A DNA stretch of 64,000 bases from CBDCAS01 sp965214015 (GTDB lineage: Bacteria > Pseudomonadota > Gammaproteobacteria > Coxiellales > Coxiellaceae): assembly GCA_965214015.1 (NCBI GenBank), contig CBDCAS010000022.1, positions 1-64,000 on the forward strand. The letters are read 5' to 3'. Made by a program: the position numbers and the translations under genes. Below the pieces are notes generated by a model. The model did no database searches, had not been told where the DNA came from, and saw only the letters and a program-made list of their open reading frames with translations. Shown in pieces: positions 26,031 through 34,824 of this stretch. Positions within the stretch are counted from its first letter, which is position 1. Every line of letters starts with the position of its first letter.

Positions 26031-26050
26031 AAAGACGAGTCTTTATTTTT
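26031..26050 (+). terminator. Weak hairpin and T-run after the barrel gene
   Basis: A short AAAGA/TCTTT stem with a 4-nt loop is followed by ATTTTT, 50 bp after the stop at 25981. The stem is short, so this is a marginal call. Confidence 0.35.
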
Positions 26051-26176
26051 ATGTCGATATTATAGCATTAGGCTTTTATTAGAGCTTGTTTAAGCTTAGA
26101 GCAATTTGATTTTAGTCTCCTTTTGCATCGTTTCACTTTCCTTTGATACGAGGTAAACTTTTTAATACGGCTTTTT

Positions 26177-26812
26177 TTAAGAGGCTTCTTTTTTTTTATA
26201 TTCACAATATTGACTGATTGGGCAAATAGCGCATTTCGGTTGCCGTGCAGTACAGATATAGCGTCCATGGAGAACGAGCCAATGGTGTGCTTCATGGAGG
26301 TACTGCTTTGGAATAACAGCCATTAATTTTTTTTCAACAGCTAAAGGGGTTTTACCTGGTGCTAGTTGGGTTCGGTTGCTGACACGAAAAATATGAGTAT
26401 CGACAGCAATTGTGGGATGATTAAAGGCAGTATTTAAAATAACATTGGCTGTTTTACGACCAACACCAGGTAGAGCTTCTAATGCCTTTCGATTTGAAGG
26501 AACGTGACTTTGATGTTGCTCTATCAACAGCTGGCATGTTTTTATAATATTTTTTGCCTTAGTATTATACAGACCAATACTTTTAATATATTGCTTTAAT
26601 CGGGTCTCACCCAGTGCATCTATTGTTTGAGGTGTATTAGCGACTTTAAATAGGGCAGAGGTCGCTTTATTAACACTCACATCAGTGGCTTGCGCTGAGA
26701 GCATCACAGCAATTAATAACTCAAATGTAGTATTGTAATGCAACTCGGTCTTTGGTGTTGGGTTATGTTTTTTAAGTGCGTTAAAAATTTTTTCTCGCTG
26801 TTGTCGATTCAT
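26177..26812 (-). CDS. nth: Endonuclease III
   Basis: DNA glycosylase/AP lyase for oxidised pyrimidines. 211 residues. The helix-hairpin-helix is LPGVGRKTANVILNTAF, including the catalytic lysine. The catalytic aspartate is in TIAVDTHIFRVSNR. The [4Fe-4S] ligands are in CTARQPKCAICPISQYC. The start overlaps the rnfB stop (ATGA at 26809-26812). Third gene of metG-rnfB-nth. Confidence 0.96.
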   Translation of the reverse strand: MNRQQREKIFNALKKHNPTPKTELHYNTTFELLIAVMLSAQATDVSVNKATSALFKVANTPQTIDALGETRLKQYIKSIGLYNTKAKNIIKTCQLLIEQHQSHVPSNRKALEALPGVGRKTANVILNTAFNHPTIAVDTHIFRVSNRTQLAPGKTPLAVEKKLMAVIPKQYLHEAHHWLVLHGRYICTARQPKCAICPISQYCEYKKKEAS

Positions 26813-27405
26813 GAGCTGTCTCTTGTTTTAACGCGCTCTAGTGCAGCTTGAATCATTGCCTTGCGTGCATCAAGCGAGTTTTTTTTAAAAGTTTCTTTTG
26901 TTTTTCTTTGCTGTTCTCGTTGTTGTTTTCGTTGATAACGTTGTTTAGAAGAGTCTGCTAGTTCGTGTGGGCTTTGGTATTGAGGATGTGCTGCGGTATC
27001 AATGCAGTCAACTGGACAAGGAGGAATACAGAGCTCGCAGCCATTGCAGGCATCGGCGATCACCGTGTGCATTTGTTTGCTACTGCCAATAATAGCATCC
27101 ACTGGACAAGCTTGGAGGCATTTAGTGCAACCGATACATTCCTCTTCGCGAACTATTGCTAACTTAATGGGTTTTGTATGGTTATTGATATGCTTAAGAT
27201 AGGGTTCAGGATCTTGCTGTGTGAGTTTGGCCAATGCATATAATGTTTTTTCTCCTCCTGGTAAACAGCGGTCAATCTGTTCTTGATTTTGGGCAATGGC
27301 AGTTGCATAAGCTCGGCAGTCTTCGTATTCACATAAGCGGCATTGAGTTTGCGCTAGAACAGACTCAATGGAGTCTATGGAGAGAGTGTTCTTGTGTGAT
27401 TTCAT
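26809..27405 (-). CDS. rnfB: RnfB-like ferredoxin (orphan electron-transport subunit B)
   Basis: 198 residues. The N-terminal Fe-S module is CRLCEYEDCRAYATAIA followed by CLPGG. Two [4Fe-4S] ferredoxin motifs follow, CIGCTKCLQACPVDAI and CNGCELCIPPCPVDCI. The C-terminal 50 residues are strongly basic (KQQREQQRKTK). The N-terminal membrane helix of Rnf/Rsx RnfB is absent, and no other rnf genes are beside it, so it is probably a soluble electron carrier. Coupled to metG upstream (4-bp overlap at 27402-27405) and to nth downstream. It may deliver electrons or clusters to Nth; that is inferred from context. Confidence 0.88.
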   Translation of the reverse strand: MKSHKNTLSIDSIESVLAQTQCRLCEYEDCRAYATAIAQNQEQIDRCLPGGEKTLYALAKLTQQDPEPYLKHINNHTKPIKLAIVREEECIGCTKCLQACPVDAIIGSSKQMHTVIADACNGCELCIPPCPVDCIDTAAHPQYQSPHELADSSKQRYQRKQQREQQRKTKETFKKNSLDARKAMIQAALERVKTRDSS

Positions 27406-29033
27406 TGACCTAACACTGCGAGCTCTTCAGGTGTTATGCGTTGCATGAGCGGTTTAAAGGGTTGAATGTCATGATCGAGTAGTGCTTTGTTGTGGTCACA
27501 CCATTGCAGTGGTGGAATATTCAAGAAATCTTCAACTGCTTTGGCAGTGGAAGGTAATATAGGTTTGAGATAAAGAGTAAGTAGTCGAAATAGATTGATT
27601 CCCTGAGTACAAATTTGTTGTACTTTTTTATGATGGTGTTTTTGTTTTGCTAATGCCCATGGTTGGTGATGAGCGATATATTGATTCGCATGATCTGCTA
27701 GTGTCATTATCTCACGTACAGCCTGATTGGTATTAAGCGTTTGAAAACTCTCGGCAATACATGCTCCCTTTATGACAAATTCTTGAAACAGTGTATCATC
27801 GTGTAGTGTATCTGCCAGGCGATTATTAAATTGCTTTTTAATGAAGCCAGCGCAGCGGCTGGCTAAATTTACATACTTGCCAATGAGATCAGCATTGATT
27901 CGGGCTTTAAAGTCCTCTGCATTGAGATCAATATCATCAAGCTGTCCTGCCAGTTTTGCTGCAAAATAATAGCGCAGAAATTCAGGTTTCATTTGTTGCG
28001 CATATTGCTGAGCAGTAATGAAAGTACCGCGTGATTTCGACATTTTCTGACCATTGACGGTTAAAAAACCATGAGCATAAATACTCGTAGGCATACGATA
28101 ACCACTGCCATGTAATAAGGCAGGCCAAAATAGGGCATGAAAGTAGATAATGTCTTTGCCGATAAAGTGATATAGCTCAGTATCACTATTTTTATTCCAA
28201 TAGGTATTAAAATCTAGGCCATCACGTTGCTCACAGAGATTTTTAAAGCTCGCCATATATCCGATTGGGGCATCTAACCATACATAGAAATATTTACCGG
28301 GAGCATTGGGAATTTCAAAGCCAAAGTAGGGAGCATCACGTGAAATATCCCAATCTTTTAATCCAACATCAAACCATTCTTGGAGTTTGTGAATCACTTG
28401 AGGCTGCAAATGTTTTGGATTAATCCATTTTTTTAATAAGCTTTCATAGTGATTCAGTTGAAAAAAGTAATGCAACGATTCTTTTTCAATGGGTTTAGTA
28501 CCAGAGAGGACAGAATAAGGATCCTGTAACTCTGTAGGTTCGTAAGTAGCACCACAGGCTTCACAGTGATCACCATATTGATCATGAGTATGGCAACGAG
28601 GACACTGACCTTTGATAAAGCGATCTGCTAAGAACAGTTTTTTCTCTGAATCAAACGCTTGAGAAATGTGACGTGTCTTAATGTCACCACGTGTTTTAAG
28701 TCGTTCAAATATCTGTGATGATAGTATTTTATTGTCATCGGAATGGGTCGTATAAAAATTATCGAAATTAATAAGAAAAGCATCGAAATCTTGACGATGT
28801 TGCTCACGTATATGTTCGATGTGTTGTTCAGGAGCGATACCTGCCTTTTCAGCTGAGAGCATAATTGAGGTGCCATGTGCATCACTGCCAGAAATAAAGT
28901 GACACTCATGGCCTCTCATGCGCTGGAAGCGGACCCAGATATCTGCTTGGATAGTTTCAAGAAGATGGCCCAAGTGAATGCTGCCATTAGCATATGGTAA
29001 TGCTGTTGTTACTAGTATTTTCTTTTTGTTCAT
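27402..29033 (-). CDS. metG: Methionyl-tRNA synthetase
   Basis: Class I aminoacyl-tRNA synthetase charging tRNA-Met. 543 residues from ATG 29033 (MNKKKILVTTALPYANGSIH); the longer frame to 29075 adds 14 residues of no family value. HLGH is the HIGH motif and KMSKSRG the KMSKS loop. The zinc knuckle is CPRCHTHDQYGDHCEACGA. At 543 residues it lacks the C-terminal tRNA-binding (Trbp111-like) domain of the E. coli enzyme. Confidence 0.96.
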   Translation of the reverse strand: MNKKKILVTTALPYANGSIHLGHLLETIQADIWVRFQRMRGHECHFISGSDAHGTSIMLSAEKAGIAPEQHIEHIREQHRQDFDAFLINFDNFYTTHSDDNKILSSQIFERLKTRGDIKTRHISQAFDSEKKLFLADRFIKGQCPRCHTHDQYGDHCEACGATYEPTELQDPYSVLSGTKPIEKESLHYFFQLNHYESLLKKWINPKHLQPQVIHKLQEWFDVGLKDWDISRDAPYFGFEIPNAPGKYFYVWLDAPIGYMASFKNLCEQRDGLDFNTYWNKNSDTELYHFIGKDIIYFHALFWPALLHGSGYRMPTSIYAHGFLTVNGQKMSKSRGTFITAQQYAQQMKPEFLRYYFAAKLAGQLDDIDLNAEDFKARINADLIGKYVNLASRCAGFIKKQFNNRLADTLHDDTLFQEFVIKGACIAESFQTLNTNQAVREIMTLADHANQYIAHHQPWALAKQKHHHKKVQQICTQGINLFRLLTLYLKPILPSTAKAVEDFLNIPPLQWCDHNKALLDHDIQPFKPLMQRITPEELAVLGQ

Positions 29034-29075
29034 ATCATACCCAGGGCTGATTCTACCATATGTAGTGATGAACAA

Positions 29076-29401
29076 AACGATATTGCTTATTTAGGCAAGT
29101 CTTTCTTGTACATTAAGTCCTATAAAATAATTAATTGTTATCGATCTGATTTTTACAGTTTTACATATACAATATGAGCTCGAAATAAACAATTAAATTT
29201 ATCATTTTAATTTATTATGCAAGTGGATTAAAATAAGGTCGCAATCATTTTAAAAAAAATGACAATTTTCATCAAAGAGAGCATACATTTAAGTTTAAAG
29301 CTATTGGTTAGATTGTAAGCAGATTAGAAAAAAGTGTAGAAGCTAATTTTATATAGCTGACATCAGATTTGATTTTGTTTAAAACAAAGGAAGTTTTTGC
29401 T
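29076..29401. other. Non-coding region between metG and the repeat-protein gene
   Basis: This AT-rich intergenic region separates two divergent genes and must hold both promoters. I could not pick a convincing -35/-10 pair. A weak hairpin TCATTTT/AAAATGA lies near 29246-29262. No RNA gene is seen. Confidence 0.4.
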
Positions 29402-32400
29402 ATGAAATTAAGGGTTACCAAGGATTTATTATTAGCTTGTTTACTGTTTGTAGTTTTGAATACAGCCCAAGCGATCCCTTTTTTCAACATCACTACGACT
29501 GATAAGGTATTAAATCTTGCGGTAGGAACTAGAGCGACAGTTACCTATACGATTCAAAACTTCGTTGATGCTGATATACCTAATATGCAATATATACCGC
29601 CAGAATTGACTTCTTTATCATCAGCATCGACTTGTTCTAGCTCTTTGCCCAAGGGAGCAAACTGTACTGTGGTGCTTACTGTACAGGCTCCTAAGGTTCC
29701 AGAAAGTGGGAGTGTTTTGTTAGATCCTTTGCGTGTATGTGGGCTTCAAAGAGGGCTCTTATGTAGTGTGGCCACCAGGGCAAATCGTATTCGGCTCAAT
29801 GTGATTGATGCGACACGAGGCCATTTTGTATTTCGTAATAGCAATGAGGAGGATATCACGAGCCTTGATTTATCTCCGGGCGCTACCGGCACGATCACTT
29901 TGAATAATACAGGAGGTAGTGTAATCAGTAGCACACAAGCGTTGCTTACAATTCCTACAGCAGTCAGTGGTTATTTTGCAGGTAGTTGCACGACGGTGAT
30001 GAGTTTGGCAGCAGGTGCAAGTTGTAACCTAACTTATACTATTCCGTCAGCGCCGGAAGTAGGTTTTTATAATCTAGTTGCCAGTGGCATTAATGCAGAT
30101 AACAGTCCCGATACTTTGGTAGTACATATTGCAACGCAAGGTCACTTTGTATTTCGTAATGGTAGTAAAAATATTACGAACCTAGATTTATCACCAGGTA
30201 CTACAGGGACAATTACATTAAATAATACAGGGAGTAATACGATTAGCAACACACAAGCGTTGCTGACAATCCCTGCAGCGATCAGTGGTTATTTTGAAGG
30301 TAGTTGCACGACGGTGATGAGTTTGGCAGCAGGTGCAAGTTGTAACCTAACTTATAACATCCCATCGACACCAGAAGTAGGCTTTTATAATCTAGTGGCC
30401 AGCGGCACTGATGCAGATAACAGTCCCGATACCTTGGTAGTGCATATTGCCACACAAGGCCATTTTGTATTTCGCAATAGCGGTGGCAAAAGCATTACAA
30501 ATCTAGACTTGTCACCAGGCACCACAGGCTCTATTACTCTGAATAATACAGGAGGCAGTACGATTAATAGCACACAGGCGTTGTTGACAATCCCAGCAGT
30601 GATCAGTGGCTATTTTGCAGGGAGTTGCACAACAGTGACAAGTTTGGCGGCGAGTGCGAGTTGTAACCTAACTTATAACATCCCATCGACACCAGAAGTA
30701 GGCTTTTATAATCTAGTGGCCAGTGGCACTGATGCAGATAACAGTCCTGATACATTGGTAGTGCATATTGCCACACAAGGCCACTTTATATTTCGTAACA
30801 GTGGTGGCAAGAGCATTACGAATCTAGATGTATCACCAGGCGCTACGAGGACAATTACATTAAATAATACCGGAGACGGTGCGATTAGTAGTGCACAGGC
30901 ATTGCTCATAATTCCTGCAGCGATCAATAGTTATTTTTCAGGGAATTGCACGACAGTGACGAGTTTGGCGGCGGGTGCGAGTTGTAATCTAACTTATAAC
31001 ATTCCACCAACGCCGGCTGTAGGGACATACAATTTAGTTGCTGAGGGTGACAATGCAGATAACAGTCCCGATACTTTGGTGGTGCATATTGCCGCGCAAG
31101 GCCACTTTGTATTTCGTAACAGTGGCGGCAAGAGCATTACGAATCTAGATGTATCACCAGGAGCTACAGGTTCTATTACTCTGAGTAATACGGGAGGCAG
31201 TACGATTAATAGCACACAGGTGTTGTTGACAATCCCTGCAGCGATCAGTGGTTATTTTGAAGGTAGTTGCACGACGGTGATGAGTTTGGCAGCAGGTGCG
31301 AGTTGTAACCTAACTTATAACATTCCATCAACACCACAAGTAGGCCCTTATAATCTAGTAGCCGAAGGTACAAATGCGGATAACAGCCCCGATACCTTGG
31401 TAGTGCATATTTCCACACAAGGCCACTTTGTATTTCGTAACAGTGGCGGTAAGAACATTACGAATCTAGATGTGTCAGCAGGGACTACAGGCTCTATTAC
31501 TTTGAATAATACAGGGGGTAGTACGATCAGCAATACACAAGCGTTGCTTACAATTCCTGCAGCAGTCAGTGGTTATTTTGCAGGTAGTTGCACGACGGTG
31601 ATGAGTTTGGCAGCAGGTGCGAGTTGTAACCTAACTTATAACATTCCATCAACACCACAAGTAGGCCCTTATAATCTAGTAGCCAGTGGCATTAATGCAG
31701 ATAACAGTCCCGATACTTTGGTAGTGCATATTGCCACACAGGGCCACTTTGTATTTCGTAACAGTGGTGGCAAGAACATTACGAATCTAGATGTATCACC
31801 AGGCACTACGGGCTACATTACTTTGAATAATACGGGAGGCAGTACGATTAATAGCACACAGGCGTTGCTGACAATCCCTGCAGCGATCAGTGGTTATTTT
31901 GGAGGTAGTTGCACGACGGTGATGAGTTTGGCAGCAGGTGTGAGTTGTAACCTAACTTATAACATTCCATCAACACCACAAGTAGGTCCTTATAATCTAG
32001 TAGCCGAAGGTACAAATGCGGATAATAGCCCCGATACTTTGGTAGTGCATATTGCCACACAAGGCCACTTTGTATTTCGTAACAGTGGCGGTAAGAACAT
32101 TACAGATTTAGATGTGTCACCAGGCACTACGGGCTCTATTACTTTGAATAATACAGGGGATAGTACGATTAGCAATACACAAGCGTTGCTGACAATCCCT
32201 GCAGCGATCAGTGGTTATTTTGGAGGTAGTTGCACGACGGTGATGAGTTTGGCAGCAGGTGCAAGTTGTAACCTAACTTATACTATTCCATCATCCCCAG
32301 CTGTAGGAGAGTATAACCTAGTAGCTGAAGGCGTCGACGCAGATAACAGTCCTGCTAATTTAGCGTTTCGTATTGCATCACATGTATTTGTAATTGATGC

Positions 32401-33223
32401 AGGCAAGAGCACTGTATCGTATTGTTTTGTTAATGCGACAGACGGCACCTTGAGTGACGACTGTACTGATACAGGCGCTAAAGCCCTTAATGAACCGGCT
32501 GATATTGTATTAAACACTAACTCTACACGCGCTTATATTACGAATCGTGGGGATAATCGAGTCATTCTCTGTAATGTGAGTGCAGCTAGCAATTTTAGTG
32601 ACTGTATCAATGCAGGTGGTGCAGGGCTTAATCAACCTGTAGGTCTTGCTCTCAACTCCGCTGGCACAATAATATTTGTAGTTAGTCAAAATAAGATTAG
32701 ACGTTGTAATATTAACGCGGATACGGGATTACTAAGTAGCTGTGCTGATGCTGGCACATTTAATCAACCTGTTAATCTAGCATTTAATGCAGCAGGAACT
32801 CGTGTGTATGTCACTGAGCTTGTTTTGAGGACTGTAGTACGTTGTGATGTTGATGTGGCTACAGGAGCATTTAGCAATTGTTCCAATACGGGTGCTACAG
32901 GTCTTCTTAATCCAACGGATATAGCCATTAATAATAACGGGACGCATGCCTATATTACTACAGGGAATAATATTGTTTTCCGCTGTGATGTGGATCCAGC
33001 TACAGGTACATTTAGCAACTGCGGTGCTACTGGTGGTAGTTATCAGTTTGGTTTCTCACAAGGTATTGTATTGAACCCTATGGGTACTCGTGCTTATATA
33101 GCGGGTGGTTTATCAAGAGTTGTCAATTTTTGCAATATTAATCCGTCAACGGGTGAATTAAGCGGGTGTGGTAATACTATTGGTAATGGTTTTGATGTAC
33201 CTACTGGGCTATATTATAAATAG
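29402..33223 (+). CDS. Large exported protein: eight 107-residue repeats plus a beta-propeller
   Basis: 1273 residues from ATG 29402 (AAAGGAAG 8 nt upstream; the frame from 29369 has no signal). A signal peptide ends near AQA-IPFF. Residues about 25-139 form an N-terminal module like that of the gene at 2352. Residues about 140-994 are eight tandem repeats starting GHFVFRNSGGK, with a conserved GSCTTVMSLAAGASCNLTYNIPS and its two cysteines. Each is 321 bp except one of 318. Residues about 994-1273 form a beta-propeller with blades such as LNEPADIVLNTNSTRAYIT and CDVDPATGTFSNC. It is probably a surface or secreted adhesin-like protein; function is not established. Confidence 0.8.
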   Translation: MKLRVTKDLLLACLLFVVLNTAQAIPFFNITTTDKVLNLAVGTRATVTYTIQNFVDADIPNMQYIPPELTSLSSASTCSSSLPKGANCTVVLTVQAPKVPESGSVLLDPLRVCGLQRGLLCSVATRANRIRLNVIDATRGHFVFRNSNEEDITSLDLSPGATGTITLNNTGGSVISSTQALLTIPTAVSGYFAGSCTTVMSLAAGASCNLTYTIPSAPEVGFYNLVASGINADNSPDTLVVHIATQGHFVFRNGSKNITNLDLSPGTTGTITLNNTGSNTISNTQALLTIPAAISGYFEGSCTTVMSLAAGASCNLTYNIPSTPEVGFYNLVASGTDADNSPDTLVVHIATQGHFVFRNSGGKSITNLDLSPGTTGSITLNNTGGSTINSTQALLTIPAVISGYFAGSCTTVTSLAASASCNLTYNIPSTPEVGFYNLVASGTDADNSPDTLVVHIATQGHFIFRNSGGKSITNLDVSPGATRTITLNNTGDGAISSAQALLIIPAAINSYFSGNCTTVTSLAAGASCNLTYNIPPTPAVGTYNLVAEGDNADNSPDTLVVHIAAQGHFVFRNSGGKSITNLDVSPGATGSITLSNTGGSTINSTQVLLTIPAAISGYFEGSCTTVMSLAAGASCNLTYNIPSTPQVGPYNLVAEGTNADNSPDTLVVHISTQGHFVFRNSGGKNITNLDVSAGTTGSITLNNTGGSTISNTQALLTIPAAVSGYFAGSCTTVMSLAAGASCNLTYNIPSTPQVGPYNLVASGINADNSPDTLVVHIATQGHFVFRNSGGKNITNLDVSPGTTGYITLNNTGGSTINSTQALLTIPAAISGYFGGSCTTVMSLAAGVSCNLTYNIPSTPQVGPYNLVAEGTNADNSPDTLVVHIATQGHFVFRNSGGKNITDLDVSPGTTGSITLNNTGDSTISNTQALLTIPAAISGYFGGSCTTVMSLAAGASCNLTYTIPSSPAVGEYNLVAEGVDADNSPANLAFRIASHVFVIDAGKSTVSYCFVNATDGTLSDDCTDTGAKALNEPADIVLNTNSTRAYITNRGDNRVILCNVSAASNFSDCINAGGAGLNQPVGLALNSAGTIIFVVSQNKIRRCNINADTGLLSSCADAGTFNQPVNLAFNAAGTRVYVTELVLRTVVRCDVDVATGAFSNCSNTGATGLLNPTDIAINNNGTHAYITTGNNIVFRCDVDPATGTFSNCGATGGSYQFGFSQGIVLNPMGTRAYIAGGLSRVVNFCNINPSTGELSGCGNTIGNGFDVPTGLYYK
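29819..32383 (+). repeat. Eight tandem 321-bp coding repeats
   Basis: Unit starts are near 29819, 30140, 30458, 30779, 31100, 31421, 31742 and 32063. One unit lacks a codon (318 bp). Neighbouring units differ by few substitutions, and blocks of identity are shared between non-adjacent units, as expected from recombination or gene conversion. The copy number is likely to vary between strains. Confidence 0.93.
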
Positions 33224-33335
33224 CTCTGATAATATCTTATAAGTACGTGCAGCAGAGGCTCGTTAAAATATCCAGCAAGCAGAAATAATTTTTGTTATTC
33301 TAATTTTTTGAGCAAATCAGTGGCGAGAAGTTAGT

Positions 33336-34169
33336 ATGAGTGAAGTACATATGAGTGGCTTGCAAAGGCGACGATTGCCTCAGGTAAGGCAGTTGATTGC
33401 CGTCGGGTCGGGTAAAGGGGGTGTAGGAAAATCGACTACAGCGCTGAATTTAGCGATAGCTTGGCAACAACAAGGTTTGCGTGTTGGTGTGTTAGATGCC
33501 GATATTTATGGTCCTAATCAGCCGCGAATGCTAGGCGTTCAGAACCGACCTGCCTTAAAAAGAAAGGGTGAAGGTTTTAGCCCTTTTGAAGTTGATGGCT
33601 TGCAGACGATGTCCATGGGTTATTTGGTTGATGCTAATACGCCTATGGTGTTACGTGGTCCGATGATTAGCAAGTGGATGGAGCAAATGCTCTTCCAAAC
33701 CCATTGGTCTAATCTTGATCTTTTGGTGGTTGATTTGCCTCCAGGAACGGGAGATATTCAGCTAAGCTTATCAAAAAAAGTTGCGATAGATGGGGTTATT
33801 ATCGTTACGACACCACAGGAGCTTGCTTTATTAGATGCTCGCAAAGCTATTGAAATGTTTAATAAAATGCAGGTTCCAGTCTTGGGTATTATTGAAAACA
33901 TGAGTACTTATCAATGTACTTTTTGCCATCATGAAGCAGCGATTTTTGGCACTTTAGGTGGTGATGCCTTAGCAAAGGCTTATCATCTTCCTTTATTAGG
34001 ACAATTACCTTTAGCGTTAGCCATTCGCCAAGCCAGTGATCAAGGGAAGTCGCTTCTATTGTCAGCACCGCAAGATGCGCTGGCAAAATGTTATGCCAAG
34101 ATAGCCGATAAAATTGCTATTCAGTTGAAAAAAAATGTTGCTACCTTCCCTGACATTGTTGTTGAGTAA
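33336..34169 (+). CDS. mrp: Mrp/ApbC-type Fe-S carrier ATPase
   Basis: P-loop ATPase that assembles and delivers iron-sulfur clusters. The deviant Walker A VGSGKGGVGKSTTALN is at about residues 23-38. DADIYGPNQPRMLG and VVDLPPGTGDIQLSL are Mrp signatures. The C-terminal CXXC that binds a bridging cluster is CTFCHHEAAIFG. 277 residues, without the N-terminal DUF59 domain of longer Mrp proteins. dcd follows after 9 bp. Confidence 0.93.
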   Translation: MSEVHMSGLQRRRLPQVRQLIAVGSGKGGVGKSTTALNLAIAWQQQGLRVGVLDADIYGPNQPRMLGVQNRPALKRKGEGFSPFEVDGLQTMSMGYLVDANTPMVLRGPMISKWMEQMLFQTHWSNLDLLVVDLPPGTGDIQLSLSKKVAIDGVIIVTTPQELALLDARKAIEMFNKMQVPVLGIIENMSTYQCTFCHHEAAIFGTLGGDALAKAYHLPLLGQLPLALAIRQASDQGKSLLLSAPQDALAKCYAKIADKIAIQLKKNVATFPDIVVE

Positions 34170-34178
34170 GGAGAGAGT

Positions 34179-34745
34179 ATGTCAATTAAATCAGACCAAT
34201 GGATACGTCGTATGGCTATAGAGCGTCATATGATATCACCTTTTGAAGCCTATCAAGTGCGTTCTTGTCATGATAAGAAAATAATTTCTTATGGGACTTC
34301 TAGTTATGGTTATGACGTACGTTGTGCCAGTGAGTTTAAGGTATTTACTAATATTAACTCTGCCATTGTTGATCCAAAAGACTTTGATTCTAATAGTTTT
34401 TTAGATGTTCAGGCAGAAGTTTGTATTATTCCACCCAATTCGTTTGTATTAGCGCGTACGGTAGAATATTTTAGAATCCCACGCAATGTATTGACGATTT
34501 GTTTAGGTAAGTCAACTTATGCTCGTTGTGGTATTATTGTCAATGTGACTCCTTTGGAGCCTGAATGGGAAGGACATGTGACGCTAGAGTTCTCCAATAC
34601 GACGACGTTGCCTGCGAAAATTTATGCAAATGAAGGCGTTGCGCAAATGTTGTTTTTAGAGTCAGATGAAGTGTGTGAAACCTCTTATGCGGATCGCAAT
34701 GGCAAATATCAGGGCCAACAGGGGGTGACACTGCCAGTCACTTAG
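34179..34745 (+). CDS. dcd: dCTP deaminase
   Basis: Deaminates dCTP to dUTP for thymidylate synthesis. 188 residues. Conserved YGTSSYGYDVRCASEF near the N-terminus, the catalytic-loop LGKSTYARCGIIVNVTPLEPEWEG, and QGQQGVTLP at the C-terminus. Shine-Dalgarno GGAGAG precedes ATG. Probably cotranscribed with mrp, a neighbour pair seen in other gammaproteobacteria. Confidence 0.96.
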   Translation: MSIKSDQWIRRMAIERHMISPFEAYQVRSCHDKKIISYGTSSYGYDVRCASEFKVFTNINSAIVDPKDFDSNSFLDVQAEVCIIPPNSFVLARTVEYFRIPRNVLTICLGKSTYARCGIIVNVTPLEPEWEGHVTLEFSNTTTLPAKIYANEGVAQMLFLESDEVCETSYADRNGKYQGQQGVTLPVT

Positions 34746-34749
34746 TTTA

Positions 34750-34758
34750 TGCTACTAT
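34750..34758 (+). promoter_or_regulatory. Extended -10 promoter for metNIQ
   Basis: TGCTACTAT is an extended -10 element (TGn plus TACTAT). Transcription would start near 34764, right where the riboswitch fold begins. No -35 at good spacing was seen, which is tolerable for extended -10 promoters. Confidence 0.45.
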
Positions 34759-34762
34759 GCCT

Positions 34763-34820
34763 TTGCGCCGATTTGAGCAACAGCTTGCGGGCGCTTATAC
34801 AAATACGGCTAAAGCGAGCC
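34763..34820 (+). promoter_or_regulatory. SAM-II-like riboswitch upstream of metNIQ
   Basis: The leader has the SAM-II layout. P1 is GCGCC (34765-34769) with GGCGC (34790-34794). The loop begins GATTTGA and contains GCTTGC (34783-34788). An A/T-rich strand TTATACAAATAC follows, then GGCTAAAGCGAGCC, whose GCGAGC (34814-34819) pairs with GCTTGC to form the pseudoknot. That 3' strand lies 5-10 nt before ATG 34825 and includes the Shine-Dalgarno-like GCGAG. Ligand-bound folding should therefore block translation of metN. SAM-II is best known from alphaproteobacteria. The match is by eye to the known fold. Confidence 0.8.
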
Positions 34821-34824
34821 ATTG

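Noticed and set aside
26068..26295. 75-codon Lys/Arg-rich frame downstream of and overlapping nth
   Set aside because: It overlaps the conserved nth C-terminus in another frame. The basic composition simply reflects A-rich DNA.
29369..29401. Upstream start for the repeat protein
   Set aside because: Eleven extra residues would bury the signal peptide. ATG 29402 has AAAGGAAG at good spacing.
29746..32517. Series of 61-79 codon minus-strand frames across the repeat gene
   Set aside because: They recur with the same period as the plus-strand repeats and are antisense shadows.
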